DNA from: Physcomitrium patens
Lineage: Eukaryota > Streptophyta > Bryopsida > Funariales > Funariaceae
Direction of reading: 5' to 3'
Assembly: GCF_000002425.4 (NCBI RefSeq)
Contig: NC_037265.1
Span: 3,598,503-3,662,502 of the forward strand
DNA: 64,000 nucleotides
Shown piece by piece: positions 45,843 to 58,602 of this stretch. The translations under genes were made by a program, and so were the position numbers. The notes below the pieces were generated by a model. That model did not search any database. It worked only from the letters and a program-made list of their open reading frames with translations, and had not been told where the DNA came from. Position 1 is the stretch's first letter. Each line of letters opens with the position of its first letter.

Positions 45843-48800
45843 ACCTAAAGGGGGTTCGCAGGGGAGCCCAGCATTCTTCCTTCCCCCACGCCGCTTGCTG
45901 TGCGATGCTGAGCTTTCGATTGCGATTCTACGGCGACGCCAAGGGCCAACTTACGAAGGTGTTAAAAGCTGAAGCAGCAGCAGCAGTGATAACTTAATAG
46001 CGCTTACGTTCAAGCTTTTGCGGCCCTCAACACACACCGAACGCTGTCAGAATGTGGACAGAGTTAGTGTGACGCACTTGATGGGAAGGGGGAAAAATGA
46101 GGTTGTAACTTTACTCATGAATATCAAGCAGTTTTTCTTTACCACGATGCCGTGCCAGGACAAGCCCATGGATGGTCAGACATTCGGAACCCCCTTCCGA
46201 GAATCAGAGGTCGGAGTAAAGACAAATACTCATATGTGCGAAAGGGAAGGAAAGGAAACACCCGCAGTCGTCCGGAATGTCAGCCCCCCACGCCCACTCG
46301 AAAGCCCTTTAGCATTGCTTCTCCATTAAATGGGTGTCGGTTCGAATTGCAGCTTGAGGTTTTTGACCCCACCGACGAGGCTTACGGCGACTGATGAATG
46401 AAGCCAAGAGCGTCTGGACGCTGGGAGGGTTTTTGCGGCAGATGTACCTGAAATATGAGGCTTGATGAAGAGATTGATGCCAGCAATGCTGACACAGTGA
46501 GGTGGAACCCAGAGCACAATATACTAGGGCATTGCAACAATCTTCATGTTCCAATTCTTACTTGTAACGCTTCTGCAAGCTTGCCTGTCCCTCAATACCA
46601 GCATAACGGATTCTCCAAGGACGTCGACAGAGTTATTGCTGTCTTCGGCGTGGCAGAGCAGTCCTGGCATTTCTGCTGAGGAATTGCGAAACGGGGTGCT
46701 CAGATGCATGGGAGCAGTCCAGCTTGCGACGCCAATCTAGTGCCTCTCCTTACCATACCTCTGGCAGTGCAATCTCCCAGCGTGCCTTACGCTCCACGAG
46801 GCTGCTTTGTTATCAGCCCTTGTCACAAAGCTGGTAACCTGAGCAGTTTTTGTACCGCATGCAGTCCTCGACCGATTGGTGGGTCAGGTTGATGCGCCGC
46901 GGTCTTTTAAAAGCAGTTTTTGGAAGTTGCACATTAGTCCGATTTTCTTCAAAAGTTGAGCCTAGCGGTGCTGCATCGCAGCCGTTCAGAGCATGTAGCT
47001 AACGCACTGGTAAAGTGCAGGAGCGGGGTCGTTCACTCGGGAGGTGGACGACGGCGTCTTGTTCACTCTTGGATTGTTAAGTAGTGCACACAAAAGCTTG
47101 AGCTTCTTGACCTCGGGCCACAATGCTCTCCTCTGACAAAGTGCGGATTAGAATTCGTTGCTTCTACCATTCATGATCCTCGCTTTTTAACTGAGAATCT
47201 AGGGTGAAGTCGTAGATACTGCCAAGAGTTGCCGATTTCCAGATACCCCCATCCACGACATGCCGTGATCGTCGCTACAAACTTGACACATCTAAACCAT
47301 GACATTGTCAATCGACATTCGGTCTTGACTTCGGTCAGCGACTCATGCAGAGAAGGCGATTGTAAGGTACCACTTCGGCGCAGTCCCACCACTCGATGGA
47401 CGTGCACCTCCACTGCACATTTATTTTTTGACTTGTATCGGTTACGCTCGGAATGTAAGCTCCGTATTCTTGCTGTGGGTTGAGAAGCATTTTACTTCCC
47501 CTCGGAAAGTAAAGCTGGTTCTCGCCGACGATCTCACTCCGTTAGGCGAGAAGTGAGACTCTGGACACCAGGATTGCATCGCACTCATCAATCAAGGGTG
47601 AAGGAGCGATTGTTTAAGCTTTCGTGCGGAATGCAGTCAGTGAGGGTAAAATCCATGACGATGGCATGTTACTGTATCTCCAGCCTCTGACAAAGGTGGA
47701 GGAATTGTTCCAATCACTCCCTCTTCATTTCGTTTGCCAGCCAGGACTAACCAGCAACTCCGAAACCCGTGGCAACCAAAAGCCGAGCTGCAAAGTGGCT
47801 GCATATATCTCCTCCTCCCAGTGCCAAGGCTGTTTCCTGAAGCACCGTCTCGATCATGCCAATGTAAAATGCTACGTAAACATTGCGTCCACCGCAACGG
47901 CTGAAGAGGAGGTGAGGAACTACCCTTCTTCGCAATCATCGCTGAGGATACACACCTCCCTGCAGAGAATTGAAGGGCTCAGCTCTCCTTATCGGTCCCC
48001 GAGACAAAAAAAAAAAAACAAAAAACAAAAAACAAAAAAAAACAAACAAACAAACCTTGCAACTTATTGTCAGGAGCTCCAAGAGCAAGGTGCTGCATGA
48101 AATCATATCTGTGCAGCGCAGTCAGGGATGAAGCCATAGCAACTTTGCCTCGACCAATGTGGAGGAATTGCCCCTGTCGGCCACGTCTCTGGCAAATAAG
48201 GAAGACGACTTGGAGTAGGCGTTGGAGGAGCTTGGGTATCACAATCTCCTAATCAGAAGAAAAACTTCCTCTACTGAAAGAGAAGCTGCCCATCAAGGCC
48301 CTTCCTCCATCTTCAACACCTCTGTCAATGAACCCATCAAAGTTTGCAAGGTATATTGACTCTTATTTCGCTGTTTGGACCTTCTCTGCGATTTGTTCAC
48401 TACGAAAGATATGCTCTTCGTGTTCTTTGCTTCCAACATGCTCCACCCTGTCGACGATTATTAAGATCTGGTCATGACTTGTACAAGTGCTGTACACCAT
48501 GTTCCGCAGTGTAGATCGACGATTAACATTGCAACAAGTGCCATTGTTATTTCCATCAGAACATATGTTGACGGTCGACGTTCGATAATTGTGCAGGATA
48601 TCGGCAGGCTTCGAGGTGGAATAGTCGAGACTGGTTTCGGGGTTTCATTTATGTGAGAGCACTATGTTGAAGTGGAACGTCGACATTTACGCACAAGCAA
48701 GGTATTGCTTCGGCCGGAAGTTAACCCATCATGAAATTTTAGAAGTGCGCTCATCCTTGCGAAGAAGAGAACCAGCTGCAGTTCCTGATTTTACAATCAC

Positions 48801-50409
48801 AGGCCTATGGACTGTGAGGTTCCCTGTATCATAGGATTGTCTAGGTAACTTAACTCGGAGCTTCCTCCGTTGATCCAACGAGCAGTTGTTGACAGAACCA
48901 ACAACTAGGTCAAGTGTTGGTGACATGAAACCTCGCATTCATTGTCTCTTATTGCTCCAACGAAAGGCACATTTACTGTAACATACCCTCCTAGGTTGTC
49001 GAAGTTGATTCCAAACGGTGTGCAATATTCTTCACACGTTTTGTGGCAGCGGCTTTCTCTCAATGGTGTCAAAATGACTTTGAGAGTCGATGAATTGGCA
49101 CATTTTTTCCGTGAGTTGGAGCCTGCGCACAGTTAATTGTTGTCGAGCTGACCTCAATCATGCAGCAAACTAGTCCCTGCTATCGAACATTTTGCATGGG
49201 ATTGGAGCCCTTTTTCTGTGCACATGGACTGCTAACAACTGAACCGAAGCAAATGTTTTCTGCACATGCACAAGAGCGGCATCGTACAACCGTATTAGTT
49301 ATTTCATTAAATAACAGACCATGAAGTGGTTTTCGGCAGAGGTACTATCTGATCAACTCCATCAATGAGGGATTGTCCGCTGATATCGCCAAAAGCTGGC
49401 AACGACTTTTCAGCCCCATCTCCATGTCCAATGCTAATGCTCTGAGGTCGGTTTCGGATGAATAATCAAGCGTTCAGGATTATCGCTCATGATGGAATGC
49501 TTCTCTGTTTGCAAGCTCCAATGCAGAGTGTATGAGGTTGGTGAACAGAAGCTTAGTAGTTGAACACTACTGATGACTGCTACGCAGTTCACCGTAATGT
49601 TTAATGACAGATTGCATTAGTGTTCGAATGAGAAAAGCAAGATTCAAATGTTTGATATCTGCATTAACGAGTCTTGGCAATATCTGCACAGCCGTTCACT
49701 TCATATAGGTTTAAATAATACATGGTAGCTAAAGGTTTAAGGCTTCTAGCTGCCGCTATCTTGTAAACAGCATCCAAGCTACTGTACAAATGGCATCTAT
49801 CATCTACAAAGCTCCACTAAATTGACAAACGATTATCACCGCAGTCAAAGTGACGCTAGTCGATGGTACATGAGCTCGAAACAAAGCCCGAAAATAGATG
49901 AGAAGGTCATATGATCCTAGTGGTGAACAACCCAGAAGTGAAGCACTATGTTCTATGGGATGTGCCCACCAGGCGCAAGTGTCCTCGCTATGTTCTACAT
50001 AGGAAAGACAATCCTCCAAAAGATTGCTGTCAAATCCACACCAGCACACTTCTCATTGCTTGATAGTACCGTCTAGGCCCCCTACGAACCAAAACGTTAT
50101 GAAACAAACTGCGGAAGCAAGATCTGCGCTCAAGAAAATCCCACTGATAGGCACGGTGCGACATGACATCTCGTCACAACGGGATACCAAAGCACAAAGT
50201 AGCAGTGCTTACTGCGCCATTCCTTGATACCTCGATGAACGTGGGTTACAGAATAACGCTACGTAATTGGAGTTGTGCACAATGTCGTAACATATTACTG
50301 GCCATTGAGGAGCTGCTTGAGGATGAAGAGCAAAAATGTTGGAGAAATTTATCCAACGAATGCAGTTATCTCGATGGGGGAATAGATAGGAGTTCAGTCG
50401 AGACACAAA
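45843..50409. other. GC-richer low-copy region, no gene identified
   Basis: About 4.6 kb of balanced-composition DNA with no transposon homology and no frame above about 160 codons. It may be UTR, introns or short exons of an unrecognised gene, and part may be 3' UTR of the PADRE gene on the minus strand. An A-rich run lies at 48006-48056. Confidence 0.4.
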
Positions 50410-51405
50410 CTACGCCATATAAAGAGATTTCGCGTTGCCTCGATTTCGTTGAACTTGCTGAGATGCAGCAGAATACTTCGACGCAGTCCGCGCTACAAAT
50501 GCGGGCTGGGGAGGTGGTGAGACGTTCTTCGGCGGAGGACTGCTCCTTTGCGGGACACTCACTTGTCGTGGCGGTGAAATGTTCTTCGGGCCAGGTAAGG
50601 ATGGGGTAGAGGCGTTCTTCGGCGGAGACCCACTATCCCGGTAAGCCATCGGAGTGTGGAATTCCATGACAGGCTTCATCTCGGAGATGCTCTGCAAAAC
50701 CGGCTTCCACGCAAACTTACGCCGCCTCCGCGCTCTTCGAAGATAGAATTCCTGTCTCTTCGAAACATACATTCCTAATTCGGACCTTGCGGCACTTTTT
50801 AGTATCATCTGAGTAATCTCGTCTTCGGCAGTTGCCGTCGGCGATAAGGCCTCTCCGGAAAGATTAGGGAGTGGCGATTCCATTAGGTCTATTGAAATTC
50901 TAGGAAGTCGAAGTGCTCGCAAGCAATGCCGAATGAAAACGAGCTTAAGGTGCTTCGATGGTCGGTCTCCAGCGAGGTGAGGCTCTGGGCCCTCGTTTCG
51001 TATGGATTCAAGCTGCTGCATCGTTACTGAATGATAATCAAAAACCTTCCGTGACTGTTGGCTCCCATGCGTCGGGCTTCGCAACTCCCGCACATGGACC
51101 CCATGTTTGGAAAATCGTGGCAAAATCTTGGATCCTCGATGTACTACCTTCGGCTGACGTTCTAAGAAAGGTTGGGCATTTGGCGTTGCGCAAACGAAGT
51201 AGGTCACCCCATACTCGAGCACCTCTTCCGCTGCCATACGATTGGTGATTGTGTAAGGGGTGCTACCGCAGACATAGTAGTCTGGATTACCCAGAAGAAG
51301 ATCGTGCACGCTACAAGATTTGCTCAGATTCTCGACGTGGCCGTCGGGGTAGACCACCCGGACATAACCTTGAACCGTGACACAAGAAAACGGAGTGAGA
51401 CCCAT
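50410..51405 (-). CDS. PADRE (DUF4228) domain protein, 331 aa
   Basis: Plant-specific PADRE protein; family members are stress- and pathogen-responsive with disordered tails, and their molecular function is largely unknown. The first ATG of the frame is at 51405 (MGLTPFSCVTVQGYVRVVYP). The frame is open 67 codons further upstream but without ATG, so that part is taken as 5' leader. The PADRE core is at residues about 13-75: GYVRVVYPDGHVENL, then a Leu-rich helix (VHDLLLGNPDYYVC), and VLEYGVTYFVCATP. A basic stretch with FAWKPVLQSISE at about 231-242 matches the W.P.LQ.I.E motif in the C-terminal part of many family members. Residues 257-302 are a Pro/Ser disordered tail with repeated PPKN/GPKN. 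Gly2 suggests possible myristoylation but the context is weak. No intron is needed and no frame damage is seen. Confidence 0.8.
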   Translation of the reverse strand: MGLTPFSCVTVQGYVRVVYPDGHVENLSKSCSVHDLLLGNPDYYVCGSTPYTITNRMAAEEVLEYGVTYFVCATPNAQPFLERQPKVVHRGSKILPRFSKHGVHVRELRSPTHGSQQSRKVFDYHSVTMQQLESIRNEGPEPHLAGDRPSKHLKLVFIRHCLRALRLPRISIDLMESPLPNLSGEALSPTATAEDEITQMILKSAARSELGMYVSKRQEFYLRRARRRRKFAWKPVLQSISEMKPVMEFHTPMAYRDSGSPPKNASTPSLPGPKNISPPRQVSVPQRSSPPPKNVSPPPQPAFVARTASKYSAASQQVQRNRGNAKSLYMA

Positions 51406-52660
51406 TGGAACCTCGATCCTTCCCTCACAAGGAATAAATAGTTCTGATGCGGTCCACCTCTTTCTAGTCAAATCCCACACGATCGCTTCGGCAACATCAG
51501 GCTCTCTTCTCCGCTGAGCGGATACATAGATCCTCGACCCGACTAAAACTCTACGTTCGATTGAAACTCGTCGAGCTTGTAAACCAACAATTGTAATAAG
51601 TGGCAAGGGACTCCAACAAACCGGTGGTGCCCCTAAATTGCAAACATTCTCAGCTCAGAGACCTCTTCTCATCAGTCAAACAACCTCCAAAATCACAGAT
51701 GAAGCTTCACGCGCTTCAATTCCAAATTTCAGCCAGGTCGAGTGTAACTTCGCTGCCGAACTCTCAGCCTGCTCGCTGACTCAATACGAAGCCTCACAAA
51801 TCAATTGTCAACATAAATTATCCGAGCCAATACAAGCCCCTTCACAACATCCGCGCAACTACTGCGGAACCGCTGCCAATGAAAACCATCACCGTTCCTC
51901 CTCGAAGTCCGCTAACAACGACGCATCCTCTCACCGCGTCCTAGACGCATGTCACCGCCGCGCTGCGAGAGTCAACCATACAAAAATTCCGCTCCTATGC
52001 ATCAACTAAAGCAGGAGGAGGAGCTCCAAAGCCAGCCCTGAAAAGGCCCGCAGCCAATCTTGACCCGCTCCGAAACTCTGAACTACAGAACTACCACGGA
52101 CCCGGTGCGCACATCTGAACACCTCAGGTACATGCGCCTAACAAACAACACGGCGATTCCGCTACCAGACACACGCACGCTATAACAGTCTAAATATAAA
52201 TATGCTGGTCTGGCACATCCAAAAACTACCCTAGCACCGAATTTTTACCGAGAGCAAGGGAGCGCTTCCCCTCGCCACGTGCGCCCCGGACTTGGAATCG
52301 GACCCAGATAGTTTACAACAATTTATTACACTGACATCCATCTCGTGGCCATGTCTATCTGCGACAGCAATCCCGTAACCTCAACACACTTGAACGCCTC
52401 GTAACGACCTCTTCGTTTCAAACTGCTCGCACTGGTGATGGCAGGCACACGATCTTCCACTGGCTTCAAAACTAAAAGCCCTCTCGACAGCTCACGCACA
52501 TACCACTTGACTTGTCCACTATCTCCGACACTTGTAAACTCTCTCTAGTAAAAAAAAACTACATCACCGCTCCTCGTCTCGTCTTCGTCATCGAGCTCAC
52601 TCCTCCCTCTCTTCCACTTGCGTAAAACTAAGAAAACCCTATCCTTCTTAGCTCCGTCCG
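51406..52660 (-). promoter_or_regulatory. PADRE gene 5' leader and promoter region (inferred)
   Basis: Upstream of the ATG at 51405 the DNA stays GC-balanced with no other recognisable gene. A TATA-like TATTTATATTT on the minus strand near 52203-52193 would put the transcription start near 52165 and give a leader of about 760 nt. Start site and any leader intron are not determined. Confidence 0.3.
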
Positions 52661-54271
52661 ATCTCTGTCACCTTCCCGAGGAAACGCGAGATTTCAATAA
52701 CACCGACATCGCCCATCACAGACTGATCTAGCACCGAGCGAAACGAAATTGAATTGCGGTTGATTGAGGCGTTGTAATCGTCTCCAGGGGAGCTTGATTG
52801 CGATCGAAGAGGCGGGGCCTGATCGTGAAGAAGCGCGGATTCATCCCCCAGAAATTCAAAATTCGGCTTTGTCGGTTTTATGCGTAACGAACGCACAGCT
52901 TGCCTACACGAGTGGGGAGTATATCGGGGGTGAAAAAATGACGATAAGCGGGGCCTTTAACGAACATAATGACCCCGCCACGAAGGATTGCCAGCTCAAC
53001 AATTCGGTCCTAACTGACGCCAATTCTCATGCGGTATTCTACCACGTAAGTTCGTTTCATTATAGATGGCGTGACGTGGACATGAGAGTGGACCCTTCTC
53101 CTTCGTTCCCTTCCTCTCTTCAGGTTGTGAGCAATATTAAGGTGGTTCCCCACGTTCTCCGCCTTGGGAACAGTACCCTCTCGTGTTCAAACAATTAAAA
53201 TAAATTTGTATTGATTCCAATGATCGACATATGGTATTTTTATGATTTAACGAAGACATTGTCAGAATCATATATGGGCACCCTGGTCAAAATAGGTTAG
53301 GAACATTACAATTTTAAAAAAAAGTGACAAATAGTGGTGTATTTTTTGTCTACCATATTTTGTCAGAAAACAATGCATGTTTCTACAAACAAACATTGAT
53401 GTAAATATTCAATTTAATTCTCTTTTCCTGCATTTGATATATATATATATGTGTGTGTACTCTTTTGCTAATCCCTAGGTATAGGAATTAATATATGTGC
53501 ATGTATGGTAAAAAAGAGAACTCTGACAAACACAACCAAATATCATTGTCATATGAGCCTCTAATCAATAATAAATTTCATAAAATAAAAAATAAAAATG
53601 TAAAACAATTTGGAGATTCACTAAACAATGATGAAGCTCTTGGGAACTTCCAAAGTTAAAATCAAAACACCCAATCTCCATTCATTCATGTAAGCATGCC
53701 ATAATAATGTCCCTAAAATCATCATTCAATGTATTAAGATCTCAAAATCAAATATACAAACAACCAAAATTTAAACTCCTAGGGGCTTTCTCCAACAGTT
53801 TCATCAAATAGTTTATTAAAAAAAGAAAAGAAAGTAGATGGGTGTTCAAAATGCCTCCTCAACAATGCCCTAATGCATGTGTGAGAATTAAATAGTGACG
53901 ATGGGATCAAGTGAAGGAGTCATTAAAACAAACTCACCCAACTGGTATTCTAAACAGCAAAAATAAAAACATGCGTATCTATATATAGGATTATTTTTTT
54001 ATTTATGGTTGAGTTATGTTCTGATAAGGGTTACAATGAGGCAGTTTGTAAGATGGGAGCAAGAGGGCAAAGGCCAGTTGATAAAAAAGTGGGCAAGAAT
54101 AGAGATTGGATGGTATAGTAGTAGTGGGGTCCAGCATATATACAGTAACTGGGTCAACAATGACTTGGCCTTTATTCCCCCCCTGGCAACCATTGTTATG
54201 TATTTGATATTTCCACCACACACACTTAGTTTTATTAGTTTTTTTACCACCAATGAGAAATATATCTATAG

Positions 54272-54302
<31 letters not shown>

Positions 54303-57099
54303 CCCCCATCCCATTCTCCATCCACATTCCAAGCCATTCTTCAGGCTGGCTTGTCTGGTCATGTAGAGAATTCCTCAACATGGATGCATGTCCACTAAAT
54401 AGGGCTCTGATGATGGCCTCTAAATTTGCCCACTTGGCCAGGAACCCACACGGCATGTATATATATATATATATATATATATATGGTTTCCTTTATTAGG
54501 GCAATAGAGTCTACTATAAATGTAGAATTCCAGTCACAATTCCATGATGACCAGCCCCCAAAGAATATATTCCATCTGTGGGATCACCAATAAACCATTG
54601 TGGGGTATTTTGAAAATGGGACCATTGGGGTAGTTTTTAATTTTTTGTCCCTTTTTAATTTTATTTTGGATGTATGCATATGATTGGGAACCTTTTGCTC
54701 ATCACACAGACAGTGGTTGGCTTGTGAATTTGTCAAGCTTCCCCTCCCTCAATGTGAAAGGGATGAGAAAACACATACCATTCATCCGTACCCAGACGGA
54801 CTACTTTCATCCATCATGAGTGGACCCTGTTCGAATCCAAATACGAGCCTGTAGTCGTAAATCGTTCATACGGATGAATGATTATATATGGATGATATTA
54901 GGTCAACTGCAGTGATTTCCCAATCATCGCCCATATCCAGGATCCTGCTGGACTCCTCTCTTGGGCTTTAAAAGAAATCCAGCCTGAGTCTCTCCACATT
55001 TGTGGATTAGAATCATCTACGATGACTAATTCTTCATTAACCTTGATTAATGAAGGGCATCCCCCATTGATTATTATTATACTACCAAGTAGCGAGGATT
55101 CGAATTTTCATTTATGGGGGTGTAAATAAATAGCCCAGAATGTGTGTGTTGTTGAGGTGGGTAGCTAGGCGAAGAAGACGACTCAAAACCTGGCTTTTAG
55201 GGTTGTGAGTAGACGTTTACCGTAGTTCTGATACAAGTTGGGCTGGGGGGTGGTCATGTATATTAGGGTTTTAAGTTTTAGACGATTCATTATTCAATAA
55301 TAATAATAAATAAAGAGATTTTGAGGGGAGCGCTATAGATAGTGAGCTTTGATGAGATCCTTCAAACTTTGTTTTTAAGTCCATGTGTTGAGATTACGTG
55401 TTTTAAGAGATGCTTTATCCTTTTTCGTCGGTGGCATTTTTATAATTCACTAATGAAGCAAGTTTTCAATAAACAAAGCTCGTTATTTATTTATTTATTT
55501 CTTTTCTTTCTTTTTTTCTTTTCTTTTCCTGGTTTTCTGAGAATTCTATACTCTGATTTTTATTTTATTATTATTTATCAGCAGCTTTTATCTTTTTTGG
55601 TGAATATTGAAAACAACCTTCATTGCATGAAAATTTGAAGTATTCGTCCAAGTGAACTCAGATTTTTGATGCTCAATTTGGACTCATTCTCTTAGTAATT
55701 AAAACACACTAAAGTGTATTTTTAATTGTTTTGGACAATTTGGATGTTAATTCTTGCTTGTCTGATGTGGCTCACAGTTAGGTGGGAAAAATAGTGTGTG
55801 CTAGAAACATTTTTATTCAATTGAATGTTTTGCTACCAACCACTACTGTTGTTGGCATCTGAATGTATATATTTGATGATTTTCATTTTTGTTTAGAAAC
55901 AACATGACTTATTCAACAAACAAAAATATCGTATGCTTTTTTCCCCTTTGCATTAGTATCACACTTTACATACCCTAAAAACCTGAAAAATTCGGAGGGA
56001 CACATTTTAAAATTTTAAATCTGCTTAAGCCTTTTGAAAAAGAAACCTTAGACTTCATGGTTAGTTCTCTGATAATCTCATGTTGAATTTTCCACTTTTA
56101 TTTTTCACTTTTTTACTTTTTGTATGATTATTATTATTATCATTATTATCATTACTATTTTTGGAAAGATGTTACACTGGGAGTTTCATAATTTTTGGGC
56201 ACAGATAGTAGTCCTCGTACATGATCTCTGTATGATTTGAAGTTCCAGTATTTTTAATTCTCTCATGAAAATTAAAATGCATTTCAAAAGTAACATGCGA
56301 AGTTGGGCAAGCTCCAATGTTAGATTCAAATGTGCCATTTAATCCCAAGTGTCTATCTGCCACAGCAGTTAAGTTATTTTCACATTTGTGCCCTCTCATT
56401 TGGGACAGTTTAAACACCTCAAAACCTTACTTTAAAACAAAGGCAATTGAAGCCACTCAAAAAATAAATTATAAATAAATAAACACACACGAACACACAA
56501 ACACCGCTCACAACACAAGGAGAATAGGGTAGCATAATATCTTCTTGTGTTTATTATTCTGTATTCTTTTCATTCCTTATTTATTTATTTATTTATTTGT
56601 CTTCAGTGACTTGGCCAAACGGAAATTCTTGAAGTGAAGCCCACTCTTTTATGAAATCAAGCAGGCTCTTGTGGCTTGATAAGGCACCAAACAAATACCA
56701 AGCAATAATATATATATCTATATATATATATATATATATATATGCTTTATTTCATATTCTTTGTTCCCTCTTTTGTTGTTGTATGATTGCATCCAAGTTT
56801 CAGGATTTTCATTATTTGTGTTCAAGACTTGCAATCTTAATTACAAAAGAGGCTTGAATCCTTACCTGTGGCTACAATGCTAACCTAAAAACACCAAACT
56901 AACCACAAACAGACGTTTTTATTATTTATCCAAATTTCTTGAGATTCAAAGTTACTATTCCTTAATAATGTTTGAGTTTGGTCTTTTTGCTAAAAAGAGC
57001 TTGTACTTTGGTAAGATGGGTGTTTCTGTAAACACTGACTTTAGTAACTTAGTTTGTTTCTTAAAACACTTCATTTAAATATGTAAATCATGTCCCATC

Positions 57100-57153
<54 letters not shown>

Positions 57154-57400
57154 CATACACATTTATATACATACATACACATACATATAAATATATAAAT
57201 AAAATATATACATATTATTGTCAATTGACACAAGTATGAAATATGTACCAATTCACACAAACTTGAGTTTGAATGGGTTTATACCATATCAAACTGAATA
57301 CATATATACACATATTTCTCTGAACATCAGAATGATCCTTCACTTTCTTCAAGATCTAAGTTAAATTCCTCAGACTCAAATTTTGAAGCTACATACAAAG
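52661..57400. other. Intergenic DNA with microsatellites
   Basis: GC-richer to about 53.2 kb, then AT-rich. No gene recognised. Simple repeats: A run followed by C run (54272-54307), (AT)n at 54458-54484 and about 56706-56743, ATTT-type repeats near 56578-56598, and (CA)n followed by (TA)n at 57101-57149. Confidence 0.5.
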
Positions 57401-58567
57401 ATTGCATGTGCTTTTTTCTGGAAACGAAAAGACAGGATACTTCAGGGAATGCACAAGGGAAGCCAGTCTGGCTTTCTATGACTCCATGATACAAGCAGCA
57501 GCAGTAGCAGTACAAATGGCCACATTTGTTGTGTATTTGCTTCAACCAACCAACCAACCAACCAACCAACCCATCAGTTTCCTAAGGGGTGTTAAGAGTC
57601 AATGTGTGAGAGAGCTGACATGGCACTCCTTACACTTTTGTTTTACTTCAGCCCACTCATCACCAACTGTATTTCCTTCAGCTAGATCTGGCTTGTGCCT
57701 CCACGCCGTTGTGATTCACGACACCCGCTTCGTCTGTGTCATGGCTCGTCATCGTTTTCTCACGTGGGGCCATCGCCACCAACACGCTGCTGAATCCACA
57801 AACAGCCTGCACCGCAACAACAATAAAACACAACAGCATAAAAAGAGAGAGAGAGAGATTCATGGGAAAGCAGTTACGTTTGTGGATTTTCGAAAAGTTG
57901 GGGGCTGACTTGGGAGCAGTTTCGCCAGGGTTTTGTATCGAATCCTGTATCATAGGGTCGCTCATAGCTGGGTTACCATCCGTTGGTAACTACTGAGTGG
58001 TTCGGTGATACACTTCATCTCTTGTTACTTTTTATTATTTTTATTATTTATTATTATTATTATTTTTGTTGTAGACACAAAGCTCTTTCACTCGGAGTGC
58101 TGTCTTTGTGCAGTTACTGCAGTGCAGGAAACTGGGAAATCGAATGCTACCTAATCCGTAGCAGAATTATTACTATTATTATTTATGTTGGAGTTGTTGT
58201 TATTAATATTAAATACCGTGAGGAAACATTTTCACTGCGGTTGTGGGCCAATCTGGCAATCATGGCGTAAGGAAGGGAGAAGTCCCAACCCCACATCGTG
58301 CCTATGAGCGAAGCTCCACACTTCAGACATCGCAATCATGTTCCAGCAAAGGATGGCCCACAAATCGCAGCTTACAAACCTCCAAATTACCCTCTGCTAG
58401 GAGCATGTGGATTCTGCCACAAGCAAATGATTCCTTGTAACATGGATATGGATTAGGATCATGTTTAGATGTGGAGAGGTAATTGACTAACTGCCTGCAA
58501 AACAATCATGTTTCGATGGAGCCATGGCATGTCTCGCGGCTTCATGGCAAATTAAACCGACAAAACA

Positions 58568-58602
<35 letters not shown>

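Noticed and set aside
47979..48242. Phe-rich minus-strand frame at 48 kb
   Set aside because: It owes its length to an A-rich simple repeat at 48006-48056.
51406..51606. PADRE protein start at 51606 (398 aa)
   Set aside because: The codon there is TTG, not ATG. The first ATG in frame is at 51405 and puts the PADRE core near the N-terminus, as usual in the family.
54003..54398. Frames of about 120 codons on both strands near 54.0-54.4 kb
   Set aside because: They run through a homopolymer A tract and a C tract giving poly-Lys or poly-Phe; no domain, no conservation signal.
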